From Rhodanobacter sp. (GTDB lineage Bacteria > Pseudomonadota > Gammaproteobacteria > Xanthomonadales > Rhodanobacteraceae), in assembly GCA_004298505.1 (NCBI GenBank), contig SCRO01000041.1:1-43315 (forward strand): a stretch of 43,315 bases of DNA, written 5' to 3'. Below the pieces are notes generated by a model that searched no databases, was not told the origin of the DNA, and worked only from the letters and a program-made list of their open reading frames with translations. Positions 19,751 through 30,351 of the stretch are shown here, piece after piece. The position numbers and the translations under genes were made by a program. Position 1 is the stretch's first letter. Each line of letters opens with the position of its first letter.

Positions 19751-19785
19751 CATGGGAAGGGCAGCCAATGGTTGCCCTTCCCATG
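19751..19785 (-). terminator. Large hairpin downstream of ftsH
   Basis: CATGGGAAGGGCA and TGCCCTTCCCATG form a perfect 13-base-pair stem around a nine-base loop, 45 bases past the ftsH stop and before the next tRNA promoter. There is no T-run on the minus strand, so it may act as a 3'-end stabiliser and not as a true terminator. Confidence 0.55.
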
Positions 19786-19829
19786 CTTCGATTCTCCGCT
19801 GCACGAGCTGAAATGGCCGTCCAAATTTC

Positions 19830-21780
<1,951 letters not shown>

Positions 21781-21788
<8 letters not shown>

Positions 21789-22434
21789 GCAAGGTACTCG
21801 CCAGTGGCACCGCGAAGGGCTTGCGGCCGGTCGCCAGTGCGTACACCTCGCGCGAACGGGCGCGCGAGGCCTTGGGTTTGCGCATCGTCACGCGACTGAA
21901 GTCTGCACGCAAGCTGCGCAAATAATCGTCAAAACCGACTCCCTGAAACAACTTGATCAGGAACGCGCCGCCTGGCTTGAGCCATTGCCGACTGAAATCC
22001 AGCGCCAATTCGGCCAAGCCCATTGCGCGGATCTGGTCGGCCAGCGCCACACCACTCATATTGGGGGCCAGATCGCACAGTACAAGATCCAGCCGATACC
22101 CTTCCAGCCTGGCCTCCAACTCGTGCAGAACCGACTCCTCGCGGAAATCGCCCTGCAGGAAATCCACGCCCGCAATACTCGGCATGGGCAGGATATCCAG
22201 TGCGAGCACCTTGCCGCTGTCACCCAAGCGGTTACGCACCAGTTGCGACCAGCTGCCCGGAGCCGCGCCAAGATCCACCACGTTGATGCCCGGCTTCAGC
22301 AGCCGGTCGCGCTCGATCAGCTCCTCGAGCTTGTAAACCGCACGCGAACGCAAACCCTCGGCCTGGGCTTTCTTGACGAACTCGTCATTGAAATGTTCAC
22401 GCAGCCAGACTGCGCTGCTCTTGCTGCGGGCCAT
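21781..22434 (-). CDS. rlmE: 23S rRNA (uridine2552-2'-O)-methyltransferase
   Basis: A 217-residue SAM-dependent enzyme (RrmJ/FtsJ) that methylates U2552 of 23S rRNA late in 50S assembly. It begins [20 protein letters not shown]. The [18 protein letters not shown] segment carries the first Lys of the K-D-K-E tetrad, the SAM loop is [14 protein letters not shown], and the central region reads [21 protein letters not shown] 22434 is the family start; 29 further in-frame residues upstream reach into the divergent promoter region. Overlaps ftsH. Divergent from yhbY, 80 bases apart. Confidence 0.96.
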
Positions 22435-22514
22435 ATCGGGGAACGCAATCTGAATGGGGCGGGTTGGCACATGATACCCTGTGCAGTCAATTGATCGTGA
22501 ACCTGGCCCCACAT

Positions 22515-22811
22515 ATGCCACTTACCCCGTCGCAGACCCGCTACCTGCGCCGCCTCGCCCATGACCTGAACCCGGTGCTACTGCTCGGCAACAAGGGCGC
22601 CACCGCGGCCGTGGTGAAGGAACTGGGCCAGGCACTGGATATCCACGAACTGGTGAAAGTGAAACTCTCCGCTGGCGACAAGGACGCACGACAGGCGCAG
22701 ATCGACGTCCTCGCCGGCGGCACGCAAGCAGAAACCATCCACCAAATCGGCCACGTCGTGGTGCTATTCAGGCGCAACACCGACGAGCCAAAGATTGCGC
22801 TGCCCCGCTGA
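22515..22811 (+). CDS. yhbY: Ribosome assembly RNA-binding protein YhbY (CRM domain)
   Basis: A 98-residue CRM-domain protein that binds pre-50S particles. It starts MPLTPSQTRYLRRLAHDLNP and has the conserved LLLGNKGATAAVVKELGQAL loop and the ELVKVKLSAGDKDARQ strand. Family members are about 97 residues, which supports ATG 22515 over an in-frame ATG 51 bases upstream. Divergence from rlmE-ftsH is the usual arrangement and fits a shared role in large-subunit assembly. The stop overlaps the next gene by one base. Confidence 0.95.
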   Translation: MPLTPSQTRYLRRLAHDLNPVLLLGNKGATAAVVKELGQALDIHELVKVKLSAGDKDARQAQIDVLAGGTQAETIHQIGHVVVLFRRNTDEPKIALPR

Positions 22812-23188
22812 TGGACCTGTCACTGGAGCAATTCGAAGGCTATCTGCTGGTGCGTCGTGTCGACGCGCACAGCGTCACTCTGCTCGACCGCGTGATCGAT
22901 CACAGCTTCCTGCTCACACCGGCTGGTATCACCGAAACGTGGCCAATCGACGCGGCGCAAAGCCTGCACGCCGGACATGTCGAGACGCTGCTCGCGCTGC
23001 AGCCGGAGCTGGTGATCCTGGGTACCGGCGAACACCAAGTCTTCCCGGCGGCGGCGTTCATGGCCGGTTTCCTGCGCAAGGGCATTGGCATCGAAGTCAT
23101 GGACAACGCGGCCGCGGCGCGTACCTACAACCTGCTGGCTGGCGAAGACCGCCAGGTGGTCGCCGGATTCATCCTGCCGCCGACCTGA
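22811..23188 (+). CDS. Mth938-like (DUF498/NDUFAF3-like) domain protein
   Basis: A 125-residue single-domain soluble protein of the Mth938/DUF498 family, with the ILGTGEHQVFPAAAFMAG core and the IGIEVMDNAAAARTYNLL segment that mark it. Homologues include a mitochondrial complex I assembly factor; the bacterial function is not established. It overlaps yhbY by one base (TGATG), so the two are coupled. The gene converges on nlpD with 44 bases between them. Confidence 0.85.
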   Translation: MDLSLEQFEGYLLVRRVDAHSVTLLDRVIDHSFLLTPAGITETWPIDAAQSLHAGHVETLLALQPELVILGTGEHQVFPAAAFMAGFLRKGIGIEVMDNAAAARTYNLLAGEDRQVVAGFILPPT

Positions 23189-23232
23189 TCGTGTCCGACC
23201 TGATCGGGTCAGCTCGGGGGCTGCACATTTGC

Positions 23233-24222
23233 TCAGCGCGACGGCAGATAGCTCAAGGGATCGACCGGATTGCCATCCTTGCGGATCTGGAACTCAAGTT
23301 CGTTGCGGGTGGCACCGGTGGAGCCCATCTCGGCAATCGGCTGCCCTGCAGTCACCTGCTGGCCCTCCTTGACCAGGCGCTTGCGGTTGTGCCCATAGGC
23401 GGACAGGAAACTGTCGTTGTGCTTGATGATCACCAGCTCGCCATAGCCGACCAGGCCATTGCCGCTATACACCACCACGCCAGCGGCGGCAGCGCGTACC
23501 GGCTCGCCGGGCTGGCCCGCGATCTCGATGCCGGGTATGGCGTCGCCGCGGTTGAACCGGCTGATCAGGCTACCGTTGACCGGCCAGCGCCAGTTGACCC
23601 CGCCGGCAACGCGCACGGCGCCAGCGGCCCCCGGTCGGGAAGCGGGTATGGCGGGCGGCGACCGGATGGTGGAGACACCGGCCACCGGCACCGTTTCCAC
23701 GGAGGCTGACTTTGCCGGAGACGGCGGTGCAGGCGCGGTGGGCACGGCACCTGTTGCATGCGCCGACGAGGGTGCTGTTGATGAGGCGGATTGGGCGCCG
23801 TCAACCGACTGGAATACCGGCGCCGCCGGGGCTACGGAATGGGATGACGCAACCACCTTGCCGCTCGCTGCTACCAAGCTCGGCGGCGACAATGTCAGGC
23901 GCTGGCCTGGCCAGATCGTGTAGGGCGCGGCGATGCCGTTCCACTGCGCCAGGTCGCGAAAATCCACACCCTTGCGAAAGGCAATCGAATAAAGCGTATC
24001 GCCCTTTGCCACTACATAGCTGCCACCCGGAATCGGCGTGCGCGCTGGCATGGCCGACCGCGCCTGGCTGCCTGCCCCGCCCCCATTCGTCGTCGGTTCG
24101 ACCACCACCGAACTGCGCATAGTGCCGCAGGCGGCAAGCGCTATCGACACGAGGAGCAGGGAAAACCAGCGAAACGATCGATCCATACGCGTCAGCATAC
24201 CGAGGCCGGCGGGCTTTTTCAT
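23233..24222 (-). CDS. nlpD: NlpD-like lipoprotein, LysM plus degenerate M23 domain
   Basis: A 329-residue outer-membrane lipoprotein expected to activate septal amidases. The signal peptide ends in LAAC (SLLLVSIALAAC). LysM lies at about 66-111 (GSYVVAKGDTLYSIAFRKG and IWPGQRLTLS), a long Ala/Pro/Ser linker follows, and the M23 domain runs from about 207 to the end (WRWPVNGSLISRF, GLVGYGELVIIKHN, YGHNRKRLVKEGQQV). The peptidase metal sites are degraded: IPGIEIAG has no His and LEFQIRKDG replaces HFEIR, as in non-catalytic NlpD. ATG 24222 is chosen for the GAGGAAG eight bases upstream; ATG 24186 is the alternative. It overlaps nothing downstream, and rpoS does not follow. Confidence 0.92.
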   Translation of the reverse strand: MKKPAGLGMLTRMDRSFRWFSLLLVSIALAACGTMRSSVVVEPTTNGGGAGSQARSAMPARTPIPGGSYVVAKGDTLYSIAFRKGVDFRDLAQWNGIAAPYTIWPGQRLTLSPPSLVAASGKVVASSHSVAPAAPVFQSVDGAQSASSTAPSSAHATGAVPTAPAPPSPAKSASVETVPVAGVSTIRSPPAIPASRPGAAGAVRVAGGVNWRWPVNGSLISRFNRGDAIPGIEIAGQPGEPVRAAAAGVVVYSGNGLVGYGELVIIKHNDSFLSAYGHNRKRLVKEGQQVTAGQPIAEMGSTGATRNELEFQIRKDGNPVDPLSYLPSR

Positions 24223-24248
24223 GCGTGGAACTTCCTCGACCCGAATCA

Positions 24249-24857
24249 TCAGCGCGGCCACACCCACCAGGCCAGCAAGAGTCCCAGCAGCGCCAGCGCG
24301 ACCCACCCGATCCATTCAATATGCCGGTGCAGCATGCGCTCTGCGCGCTCGCCGAACGCCCGGATCAACAGCGCCAGCAGCCACACCCGCTTGCCGCGGC
24401 CCACGGCGACGCAAGCCAGGAATGGCAGGATCGGCACGCCGACGATGCCAGCCGCCCAGGTTACCAGCTTCATCGGGATCACCGGCTGCAGCGCCGCCAG
24501 CGTCAGCGCTCCGAGCATGGCCAGCCAATGCTCGTTCATGTCGGCGCGCAGGCTTCCCACCCAAATTGTGATGACCTCTTGCATGTGCACGCTCAACAAG
24601 GGCTTCACCGCTTCGTAAGCCCAATGGCCCAGCGCGTAGCCGACCAGCGCACCAAGCAGCGAAAACAGCAGCGATATATTCGCGTAGAAAAATGCCCGGT
24701 GCCGTTTGCCCAGCATCATCGGCGCCAGCATCACTTCCGGCATCACCGGGAAGATGAACGCCTCGACAAAACTCAACGTGCACAGGTAATACAGCGCGCG
24801 CGGCGCGCGCGCCCAGGCCAGTGCGCGGGCATAAAGCGTCCCGAACAGGCGCATCAA
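24249..24857 (-). CDS. YqaA-family (DedA/SNARE-associated) inner-membrane protein
   Basis: A 202-residue protein of the YqaA branch of the DedA/VTT superfamily, with about five membrane segments. Visible features are YLCTLSFVEAFIFPVMPEVMLAPM with the family Glu/Pro cluster, FSLLGALVGYALGHWAYE, LTLAALQPVIPMKLVTWAAG and a C-terminal helix ending LAWWVWPR. The superfamily is tied to lipid carrier translocation and envelope homeostasis; the role of this branch is unknown. It starts inside the pcm stop (ATGA overlap) and lies just upstream of nlpD, the same order as in pseudomonads. Confidence 0.85.
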   Translation of the reverse strand: MMRLFGTLYARALAWARAPRALYYLCTLSFVEAFIFPVMPEVMLAPMMLGKRHRAFFYANISLLFSLLGALVGYALGHWAYEAVKPLLSVHMQEVITIWVGSLRADMNEHWLAMLGALTLAALQPVIPMKLVTWAAGIVGVPILPFLACVAVGRGKRVWLLALLIRAFGERAERMLHRHIEWIGWVALALLGLLLAWWVWPR

Positions 24858-25504
24858 CCAATACCGCCAAGCAGCGGCACGAAGCTGACCGCGCCGAGTT
24901 CTTCCAGGGCGAAGTCGCCCTGCCCATCGCCGCGCATGCGGATCAGGTTCTGCCGGCTGGGCGAACCCACCGGGGCCACCAGCACGCCGGTGGGACTGAG
25001 TTGATCGACAATCCGGCTGGGAATGGTATCGCCGGCCGCGGTGAGGATGATCGCGTCGAACGGCGCTTCGTCCGGCCAGCCCAGCTTGCCGTCGTCATGG
25101 CGCGAGCGCAGGTTGGTCAGGCCCAGCTGGCGGAACCGGCGGCGCGCCTGGCGCAGCAAGGCCTCGATCCGCTCGATGGTGAACACCTCCCCGGCCAGTG
25201 CGGCGAGCACGGCTGCCTGATACCCGGAGCCGGTCCCGATCTCGAGCACCTTGCGCGGCATGCCCCGCTGTCCCTCGAAATGCTCCAGCATGGCCTCGGT
25301 CATGCGCGCCACCACCCACGGCTGCGAGATGGTCTGGCCATGCCCGATCGGTAGCGCGTCGTTTTCATAGGCGCGCGAATGCAGCGCCTGGTCGATGAAG
25401 TGATGGCGCGGCAGGTTGCGGATGACCTCGATAACCCGCAGATCGCGGATGCCTGCCTCCTGCAGCACGGCGGCAAGCCGGTCGCGCGCACGCTGCGAGG
25501 TCAT
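24854..25504 (-). CDS. pcm: Protein-L-isoaspartate O-methyltransferase
   Basis: A 216-residue SAM-dependent repair enzyme that methylates isoaspartyl residues in aged proteins. Key motifs are PRHHFIDQAL, AYENDALPIGHGQTISQPWVVARM and the SAM loop VLEIGTGSGYQAAVLA; it ends FVPLLGGIG. ATG 25504 (MTSQRARDRL) matches the usual family start and has AAGGG/GAGGG upstream; ATG 25549 adds 15 Pro-rich residues. It lies between surE and the yqaA-like gene, all on the minus strand. Confidence 0.95.
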   Translation of the reverse strand: MTSQRARDRLAAVLQEAGIRDLRVIEVIRNLPRHHFIDQALHSRAYENDALPIGHGQTISQPWVVARMTEAMLEHFEGQRGMPRKVLEIGTGSGYQAAVLAALAGEVFTIERIEALLRQARRRFRQLGLTNLRSRHDDGKLGWPDEAPFDAIILTAAGDTIPSRIVDQLSPTGVLVAPVGSPSRQNLIRMRGDGQGDFALEELGAVSFVPLLGGIG

Positions 25505-25552
25505 GCCCTCGCCCTTGAGTTCGGCCGGCGGCAACGGATAGGGACTCATCGG

Positions 25553-26350
25553 TCAGGCCGCCTCGTCGTTGCCGGCCCGGGTCCTGGCCATGCCGTCGCT
25601 CAGAACCTGCATCCAGCTGCTGACCTTTTCCAGCGCCTGGAATCGCGTCAGGTCGACATGGATCGGCGTGACCGAGACGAAACCCCGCCGCACGGCGTTG
25701 AAATCCGTGCCGGGGCCAGCGTCATCCACTTCGCCAGCCGGGCCAATCCACCAGATCGGCCGCCCCCGCGGGTCAGTCTGCGCGATGCACGGCCCCGAGC
25801 GATGGCGCCGTCCCAACCGGGTAACCTCGAAACCCTCGATCTGCGCCCATGGCCGATCTGGCACGTTGACGTTGAGGATAGTGTCGGCAGGCAGCGGATC
25901 GACCAGCAGGCGCTTCATCAGCAGCAACACCGCCTGCGCCGCCGAGTCGTAGTGCACGCCCTTGTGATCCTCGCTGACCAGTGACACGGCAATCGCCGGC
26001 AGACCCAGGAAGCGCCCTTCCATCGCTGCGGACACGGTGCCCGAATAAATCACGTCGTCGCCCAGGTTGGCGGAGTTGTTGATGCCGGACACCACCATGT
26101 CTGGTTCATTTTCGAGCAGCCCGGCCAACGCCAGATGCACGCAATCGGTCGGCGTGCCGGCCACCCGGTAATAACCATTGCCCATCGGCAACACCCGCAG
26201 TGGCGCGTCGAGCGTGAGCGAATTGCTGGCGCCGGAGCGATCGCGATCCGGCGCCACCACGGTAACCTCCCCCACCGCGCGCAGGCGCTCGGCCAACACG
26301 CGGATGCCTGGCGCATCCACGCCATCGTCGTTGCTGACCAGAACTCGCAT
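25553..26350 (-). CDS. surE: 5'/3'-nucleotidase SurE
   Basis: A 265-residue stationary-phase nucleotidase acting on nucleoside 5'- and 3'-monophosphates. It begins [21 protein letters not shown] with the metal-binding DD, followed by [20 protein letters not shown], both invariant family motifs. ATG 26350 is the standard start; 11 further in-frame residues upstream are not conserved in type. pcm starts 48 bases after its stop. In many relatives truD precedes surE directly; here smr on the other strand and a 164-base element lie between them. Confidence 0.96.
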   Translation of the reverse strand: MRVLVSNDDGVDAPGIRVLAERLRAVGEVTVVAPDRDRSGASNSLTLDAPLRVLPMGNGYYRVAGTPTDCVHLALAGLLENEPDMVVSGINNSANLGDDVIYSGTVSAAMEGRFLGLPAIAVSLVSEDHKGVHYDSAAQAVLLLMKRLLVDPLPADTILNVNVPDRPWAQIEGFEVTRLGRRHRSGPCIAQTDPRGRPIWWIGPAGEVDDAGPGTDFNAVRRGFVSVTPIHVDLTRFQALEKVSSWMQVLSDGMARTRAGNDEAA

Positions 26351-26480
26351 GATGCTCCATCGAAAACTGACTGCCTGTGCCACCGAACCGTCTGTGGCTA
26401 CTACAGAATGAGCGCAAGTCTACCGTAGCGTACCCACTTGTTTCACTTGGATTGACCCCACACAAGGATCGCTTCTGGCT

Positions 26481-26644
26481 GGGAGACTGTCAGACTTTGC
26501 CGGTTGAGGCGAGAATTCAGCTGTACGAGGACAGATTCTTGACGATTTGCGGACCCCATAGTGGTTCTATGGGTCAAAAAGCGGCGGGTAGTGGACCGCA
26601 CCGATGGATTCGCAGACCGACCGAGTAAAATCCGACAGACTCCC
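26481..26644 (+). mobile_element. MITE-like element, full copy (164 bp)
   Basis: The left end GGGAGACTGTCAGACTTT and the reverse complement of the right end, GGGAGTCTGTCGGATTTT, match at 15 of 18 bases, so the element has terminal inverted repeats. Inside is a perfect hairpin, CCCATAG-TGGTT-CTATGGG (26555-26573). No open frame of coding character is present, which fits a non-autonomous element. No clear target-site duplication is seen. A second copy begins at 43196. The right end abuts the ribosome site of smr. Confidence 0.8.
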
Positions 26645-26655
26645 AGGATGTCTCC

Positions 26656-27201
26656 ATGAAGAGGCGCAGCCCTGCCCAGATCACCGACGACGACCGGCGC
26701 CTGTTCCGCGAGGCGATCGGCGATGTGCAGCGTTTCGACCCGGTCGCCCCAGCGCCGGCTCCTGGCAAACCGGCGCCACACCCGCACATGTTCGAAGCGG
26801 ACGAAGCGGCCGTGCCCGGCGAACTGCTGGACATGGCGTTCGACCCGGCCAGTATGGAAGTGGGCGAGGAACTCAGCTACCTGCGCGACGGTTACCCACC
26901 GAAACTTTTGCGCCGACTCAAGCGCGGCCAGTTCAGCGTGCAGGACGATCTCGACTTGCACCAGATGAATGCCGCCGCCGCCCAGGCAAGCATCATCGAG
27001 TTCCTTGCCGAAGCCCGCATGGCCGGCATTCGCTGCGTACGCATCATCCATGGCAAGGGTCTGCGCTCGAAGGCAGCCGGGCCGGTACTCAAGACGCTCA
27101 CCAATCGCATGCTGCGCCGGCGCGACGACATCATCGCGTTCGCCTCGGCGCGACCGGCACTCGGCGGCACGGGTGCCGTGGTGATACTGCTCAAACGCTG
27201 A
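26656..27201 (+). CDS. Smr-domain protein
   Basis: A 181-residue protein with a C-terminal Smr (MutS2-related) domain, residues about 95-180: DLDLHQMNAAAAQASIIEFL and IIHGKGLRSKA with the HGKG signature. The usual LDLHG reads LDLHQ here. Such stand-alone proteins (SmrA/SmrB type) are nucleases acting on DNA or on collided-ribosome mRNA; which one applies here cannot be told. The N-terminal 90 residues are charged and Pro-rich. The ribosome site AGGATG (26645-26650) begins one base after the MITE-like element, so the transcript leader and perhaps the promoter must lie in or before that element. Confidence 0.9.
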   Translation: MKRRSPAQITDDDRRLFREAIGDVQRFDPVAPAPAPGKPAPHPHMFEADEAAVPGELLDMAFDPASMEVGEELSYLRDGYPPKLLRRLKRGQFSVQDDLDLHQMNAAAAQASIIEFLAEARMAGIRCVRIIHGKGLRSKAAGPVLKTLTNRMLRRRDDIIAFASARPALGGTGAVVILLKR

Positions 27202-27216
27202 ACCGCCGGTCACCGG

Positions 27217-27302
27217 GTAGAAGCCCGCTGGCGGGCGATGCTGTTGCTTTGATCTCCGCTCATGCATCAGAACAAGAGCATCGCCCGCGAGCGTGCTCCT
27301 AC
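27217..27302. repeat. REP doublet (inverted pair)
   Basis: Two 26-base units, GTAGAAGCCCGCTGGCGGGC... at 27217-27242 and its inverse at 27277-27302 (ending GCGTGCTCCTAC), match at 23 of 26 bases with a 34-base spacer. Each unit is itself palindromic around the GC core. It lies between convergent smr and truD and resembles pseudomonad/xanthomonad REP units; another unit is at 32718. Confidence 0.8.
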
Positions 27303-27395
27303 CGACGGGACGTGGGGTCGGCGCACGACCACCGTACGGCACCGCCGCACGCATCGCCGAGTTGCGCAGTTGCATCACAAGAGTCGAGACGGTAT

Positions 27396-28409
27396 CTACG
27401 GCGCGGTCAGGGCGAGTTCGCGCACGACTACCGTGGCATACGCGCCGGCCGGCAGTTCGAACGACAACTCCAGCGTCGCATCATCCAGCCAGTGCCAGCG
27501 CAAATTTCCGGGCAACAAGCGCAGCGGGCGGCGTTCCTGGTCCATCCGGGCGGCAACCAGGCCGACAACCAGATCGTCATGGGCTGCACCGATCTCGCGC
27601 TCGAGCATTCCAGCCTCCGCCTGCGTCGGCGGTTCGCCCTGCCCCCACAAGGGCCCGGAAGGATGGATGTCGCCGCGTGCCAGCCGTTCGGCCAGGGCAT
27701 CATTGAAGGGCTCAGGACCAAACCACGAACGTGAGCCGGCCAGACACCAGACCTCGCCCTCCAACGGCGTGTCCCAGCAACCGCGTTCGACCCTTGCCGC
27801 GAGCACCTCATTGAATATCTGCGAACGCGCCGCCGACAGCAGCATCGAACGCTTGTCCCGCTCGACCCGACGTCCACCGAACATGGCCCGCGCCTGCGCC
27901 ACGTTGCCGCCCTCGCGACCGAAACGCTGCTCGCCGTAGTAGTTGGGCACCCCGCGTGCGGCGATCTGCTGCAACACGCGCTCGGCCAGCGCGCGATCAC
28001 CACGCACTTTGTGCAGGACGAGCACGAAACGGTTGCCACGCAGCGCACCACGCTTGAGCTTGCGCGAGTGCCGCGTCGCCGCCAGTACCTTCACTTCCGC
28101 ATGCGGAAAGTGCGACCAGTCCGGATCGGGTCTGCCGGCCAATTGCACCGAAAAAGTCTGCCGGGTCACCGCGTGGCGATCCTTCATGCCGGCGTAGCCG
28201 ACCGCAACCGGTGGCACACTGGCGAACTTTGCCAGTTCCCGCGCCACCCAGTCGGTATTGGCGCCACGTTTTTCCACCCACAGCAACAGGTGTTCACCGG
28301 CGCCGTCGGGGTCGTAACCGAGAATTTCCTCGACCTGGAAATCCTCGGGGCTGGCACGCAATCGCGCGGTCAATGGCGGTTCGCCGCAGGCACAGGGAAG
28401 CTCGGACAT
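27396..28409 (-). CDS. truD: tRNA pseudouridine(13) synthase TruD
   Basis: A 337-residue enzyme that forms pseudouridine at position 13 of tRNA-Glu. The catalytic Asp is in GYAGMKDRHAVTRQTFSV, preceded by the N-terminal motif FQVEEILGYDPDGAGEHLLL. The RGVPNYYGEQRFGREGGN segment marks the inserted TRUD domain. ATG 28409 (MSELPCACGEPP) is chosen; the 18 in-frame residues before it lack family character. It follows mgtE on the same strand by 77 bases. Confidence 0.95.
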   Translation of the reverse strand: MSELPCACGEPPLTARLRASPEDFQVEEILGYDPDGAGEHLLLWVEKRGANTDWVARELAKFASVPPVAVGYAGMKDRHAVTRQTFSVQLAGRPDPDWSHFPHAEVKVLAATRHSRKLKRGALRGNRFVLVLHKVRGDRALAERVLQQIAARGVPNYYGEQRFGREGGNVAQARAMFGGRRVERDKRSMLLSAARSQIFNEVLAARVERGCWDTPLEGEVWCLAGSRSWFGPEPFNDALAERLARGDIHPSGPLWGQGEPPTQAEAGMLEREIGAAHDDLVVGLVAARMDQERRPLRLLPGNLRWHWLDDATLELSFELPAGAYATVVVRELALTAP

Positions 28410-28486
28410 GGGAATCTCGTTACCTAAGGAATGGAACATACGACATCGTGACAACTGGCCCAACGGGCAGCGTCATGGGTTTGCCG

Positions 28487-29878
28487 CTACAACAGGAAAA
28501 TCGTGGCCAGCCCGAGGAAGATGAAGAAACCGCCACTGTCGGTCATGGCCGTGATCAACACGCTGGAGCCCAGTGCGGGGTCGCGCCCGAACCGGATCAT
28601 GAACATCGGGATGCCGACGCCGGCGAATGCCGCCAGCAGCAGGTTCAGCGTCATCGCGGAAGTCATCACCAGGCCCAGCGGAACGCTGTCGTACAGCAGC
28701 CACGCCACCACGCCGATCACGCCACCCCACACCAGTCCGTTCAACAACGACACGGTCAGCTCCTTGCGCCACAACCGCTTCGCGCTGTCGGGGCTGATCT
28801 GGTTAAGCGCCAGCGCACGCACGATCATGGTGATGGTCTGGTTGCCCGAATTGCCGCCGATGCCGGCCACAATCGGCATCAGCGCCGCGAGCGCTACCAG
28901 CCGCTCGATCGAGCCCTCGAACAGGCTGATCACGCGCGAGGCGATGAAGGCGGTCATCAGGTTGATCGCCAACCACATCCAACGGTTTCGCAGCGACGCC
29001 CATACCGAGGCGAAGATGTCCTCTTCCTCGCGCAGACCGACGCGACCGAGCGCCTCGCTCTCGCTCTCTTCGCGGATCACGTCGACCATCGCATCAATGG
29101 TGATACGCCCGACCAGGTGGCCACGCTGGTCGACCACCGGCGCGGTCACCAGGTCGTAACGCTCGAACGCCTGCGCCACTTCATTGGCGTCGTCGGTGGG
29201 AAAGAAGGTGTTGACGTCCGGCGCCATCACCTCGCTGACCATTTTCTCAGGCGAGTTGACCAGCAGCCAGTGCAGCGGCAACACACCGGTGAGCAGATTG
29301 TCCTGGTTGACCACGAACAGCTTGTCGGTCTGCGCCGGCAGCTCGTCCCAGCGGCGCAGGTAGCGCAGCACCACTTCCAGGCTGACATCCTCGCGGATCG
29401 TGACCATCTCGAAATCCATCAGCGCGCCGAGCTGGTCGTCCGCATAGGACAACGCAGACTGCACCTGCTCGCGTTGCTGCGAGTCCAGGCTCGCCATGAG
29501 TTCGGGCAACACCGCGCTCGGCAGGTCCTCGACCAGGTCAGCCAGCTCGTCGGCATCGAGATCCTCGACCGCAGCAAGGATCTCGTGCCGATCCATGTCC
29601 GCGATCAACGAATCGCGCACCGCGTCGGAGACCTCGAGCAGGGTCTCACCGTCGCGATCGGCCTTGACCAATTGCCAGAGGGCAAGGCGGTCGTCCAGCG
29701 GCAGCGACTCCAGAATGAAGGCGATATCGGCCGGATGCAGTTCGTCGAGCTGCTCACACAAGGCCGACGTCGCCGACGCCGTCAGTCCTTCATCGTCGTG
29801 CTGGCGCAGCAGTTCGACGACGGCCTCGAGCTGGTCGTGCAAACGCTCCGTGGGACGTCGGGCCGCGGTCTCGTTCAC
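28487..29878 (-). CDS. mgtE: Magnesium transporter MgtE
   Basis: A 463-residue MgtE-family Mg2+ channel. The N-terminal Mg-sensing superhelical domain comes first ([20 protein letters not shown]), then tandem CBS domains at about 136-265 with acidic residues that bind regulatory Mg2+, then five membrane helices from about 290 to the end. The pore segment reads [12 protein letters not shown] and the family [13 protein letters not shown] lies near the C-terminus. It overlaps the ispF stop (ATGA), so it is co-translated with the isoprenoid genes, an uncommon position. With no leader of its own, an Mg2+ riboswitch directly before it is unlikely. Confidence 0.95.
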   Translation of the reverse strand: MNETAARRPTERLHDQLEAVVELLRQHDDEGLTASATSALCEQLDELHPADIAFILESLPLDDRLALWQLVKADRDGETLLEVSDAVRDSLIADMDRHEILAAVEDLDADELADLVEDLPSAVLPELMASLDSQQREQVQSALSYADDQLGALMDFEMVTIREDVSLEVVLRYLRRWDELPAQTDKLFVVNQDNLLTGVLPLHWLLVNSPEKMVSEVMAPDVNTFFPTDDANEVAQAFERYDLVTAPVVDQRGHLVGRITIDAMVDVIREESESEALGRVGLREEEDIFASVWASLRNRWMWLAINLMTAFIASRVISLFEGSIERLVALAALMPIVAGIGGNSGNQTITMIVRALALNQISPDSAKRLWRKELTVSLLNGLVWGGVIGVVAWLLYDSVPLGLVMTSAMTLNLLLAAFAGVGIPMFMIRFGRDPALGSSVLITAMTDSGGFFIFLGLATIFLL

Positions 29879-30351
29879 GCACGCTCCAGCAGTACGCAGG
29901 CCTGTGCGGCGATGCCTTCGGCGCGACCGCAGAAGCCCAGCTGCTCGGTCGTGGTGGCTTTCACGCTGATCCGGTCAACCTCGCAACCCAGGTCGGCGGC
30001 CAGGTTTTCCCGCATCGCTTGCGCGTGTGGGCCGACCTTCGGCGCCTCGGCGATCACCGTAACGTCCGCATTGCCCAGCACATAACCGTACTGGGCCATC
30101 AGCGACGCCGCATGACGCAGGAACTGGCGGCTGTCGGCATCGCGCCAGCGCGGATCGGTGGCCGGAAAATGCCGGCCGAGGTCGCCGAGCGCCAGCGCAC
30201 CGAAAATCGCATCGCACAGGGCATGGATCACCACGTCGCCGTCGGAATGCGCAACAACGCCGCGCGCATGCGGCACACGCACGCCGCCGATGACGAGGTG
30301 ATCGCCTTCGCCAAAGGCGTGTACGTCAAACCCGGTGCCTATGCGCATCAT
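29875..30351 (-). CDS. ispF: 2-C-methyl-D-erythritol 2,4-cyclodiphosphate synthase
   Basis: A 158-residue enzyme of the MEP isoprenoid pathway that cyclises CDP-ME-2-phosphate with loss of CMP. The zinc ligands are in [14 protein letters not shown] (Asp and His) and [20 protein letters not shown] (His). It ends with [16 protein letters not shown] and [19 protein letters not shown], both family-specific. It overlaps ispD upstream and mgtE downstream by four bases each. Confidence 0.97.
   Translation of the reverse strand: MMRIGTGFDVHAFGEGDHLVIGGVRVPHARGVVAHSDGDVVIHALCDAIFGALALGDLGRHFPATDPRWRDADSRQFLRHAASLMAQYGYVLGNADVTVIAEAPKVGPHAQAMRENLAADLGCEVDRISVKATTTEQLGFCGRAEGIAAQACVLLERA

Noticed and set aside
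26386-26655. A transposase gene in the element upstream of smr
   Set aside because: No frame longer than a few dozen codons with transposase motifs exists in the 164 bp; it is at most a non-autonomous element.
28211-30085. 624-codon plus-strand open frame across truD and mgtE
   Set aside because: Antisense shadow of mgtE; the composition is His/Gln/Arg-rich and no motif is visible.
29879-30351. Mg2+ riboswitch before mgtE
   Set aside because: mgtE overlaps ispF by four bases, so there is no leader in which an M-box could lie.
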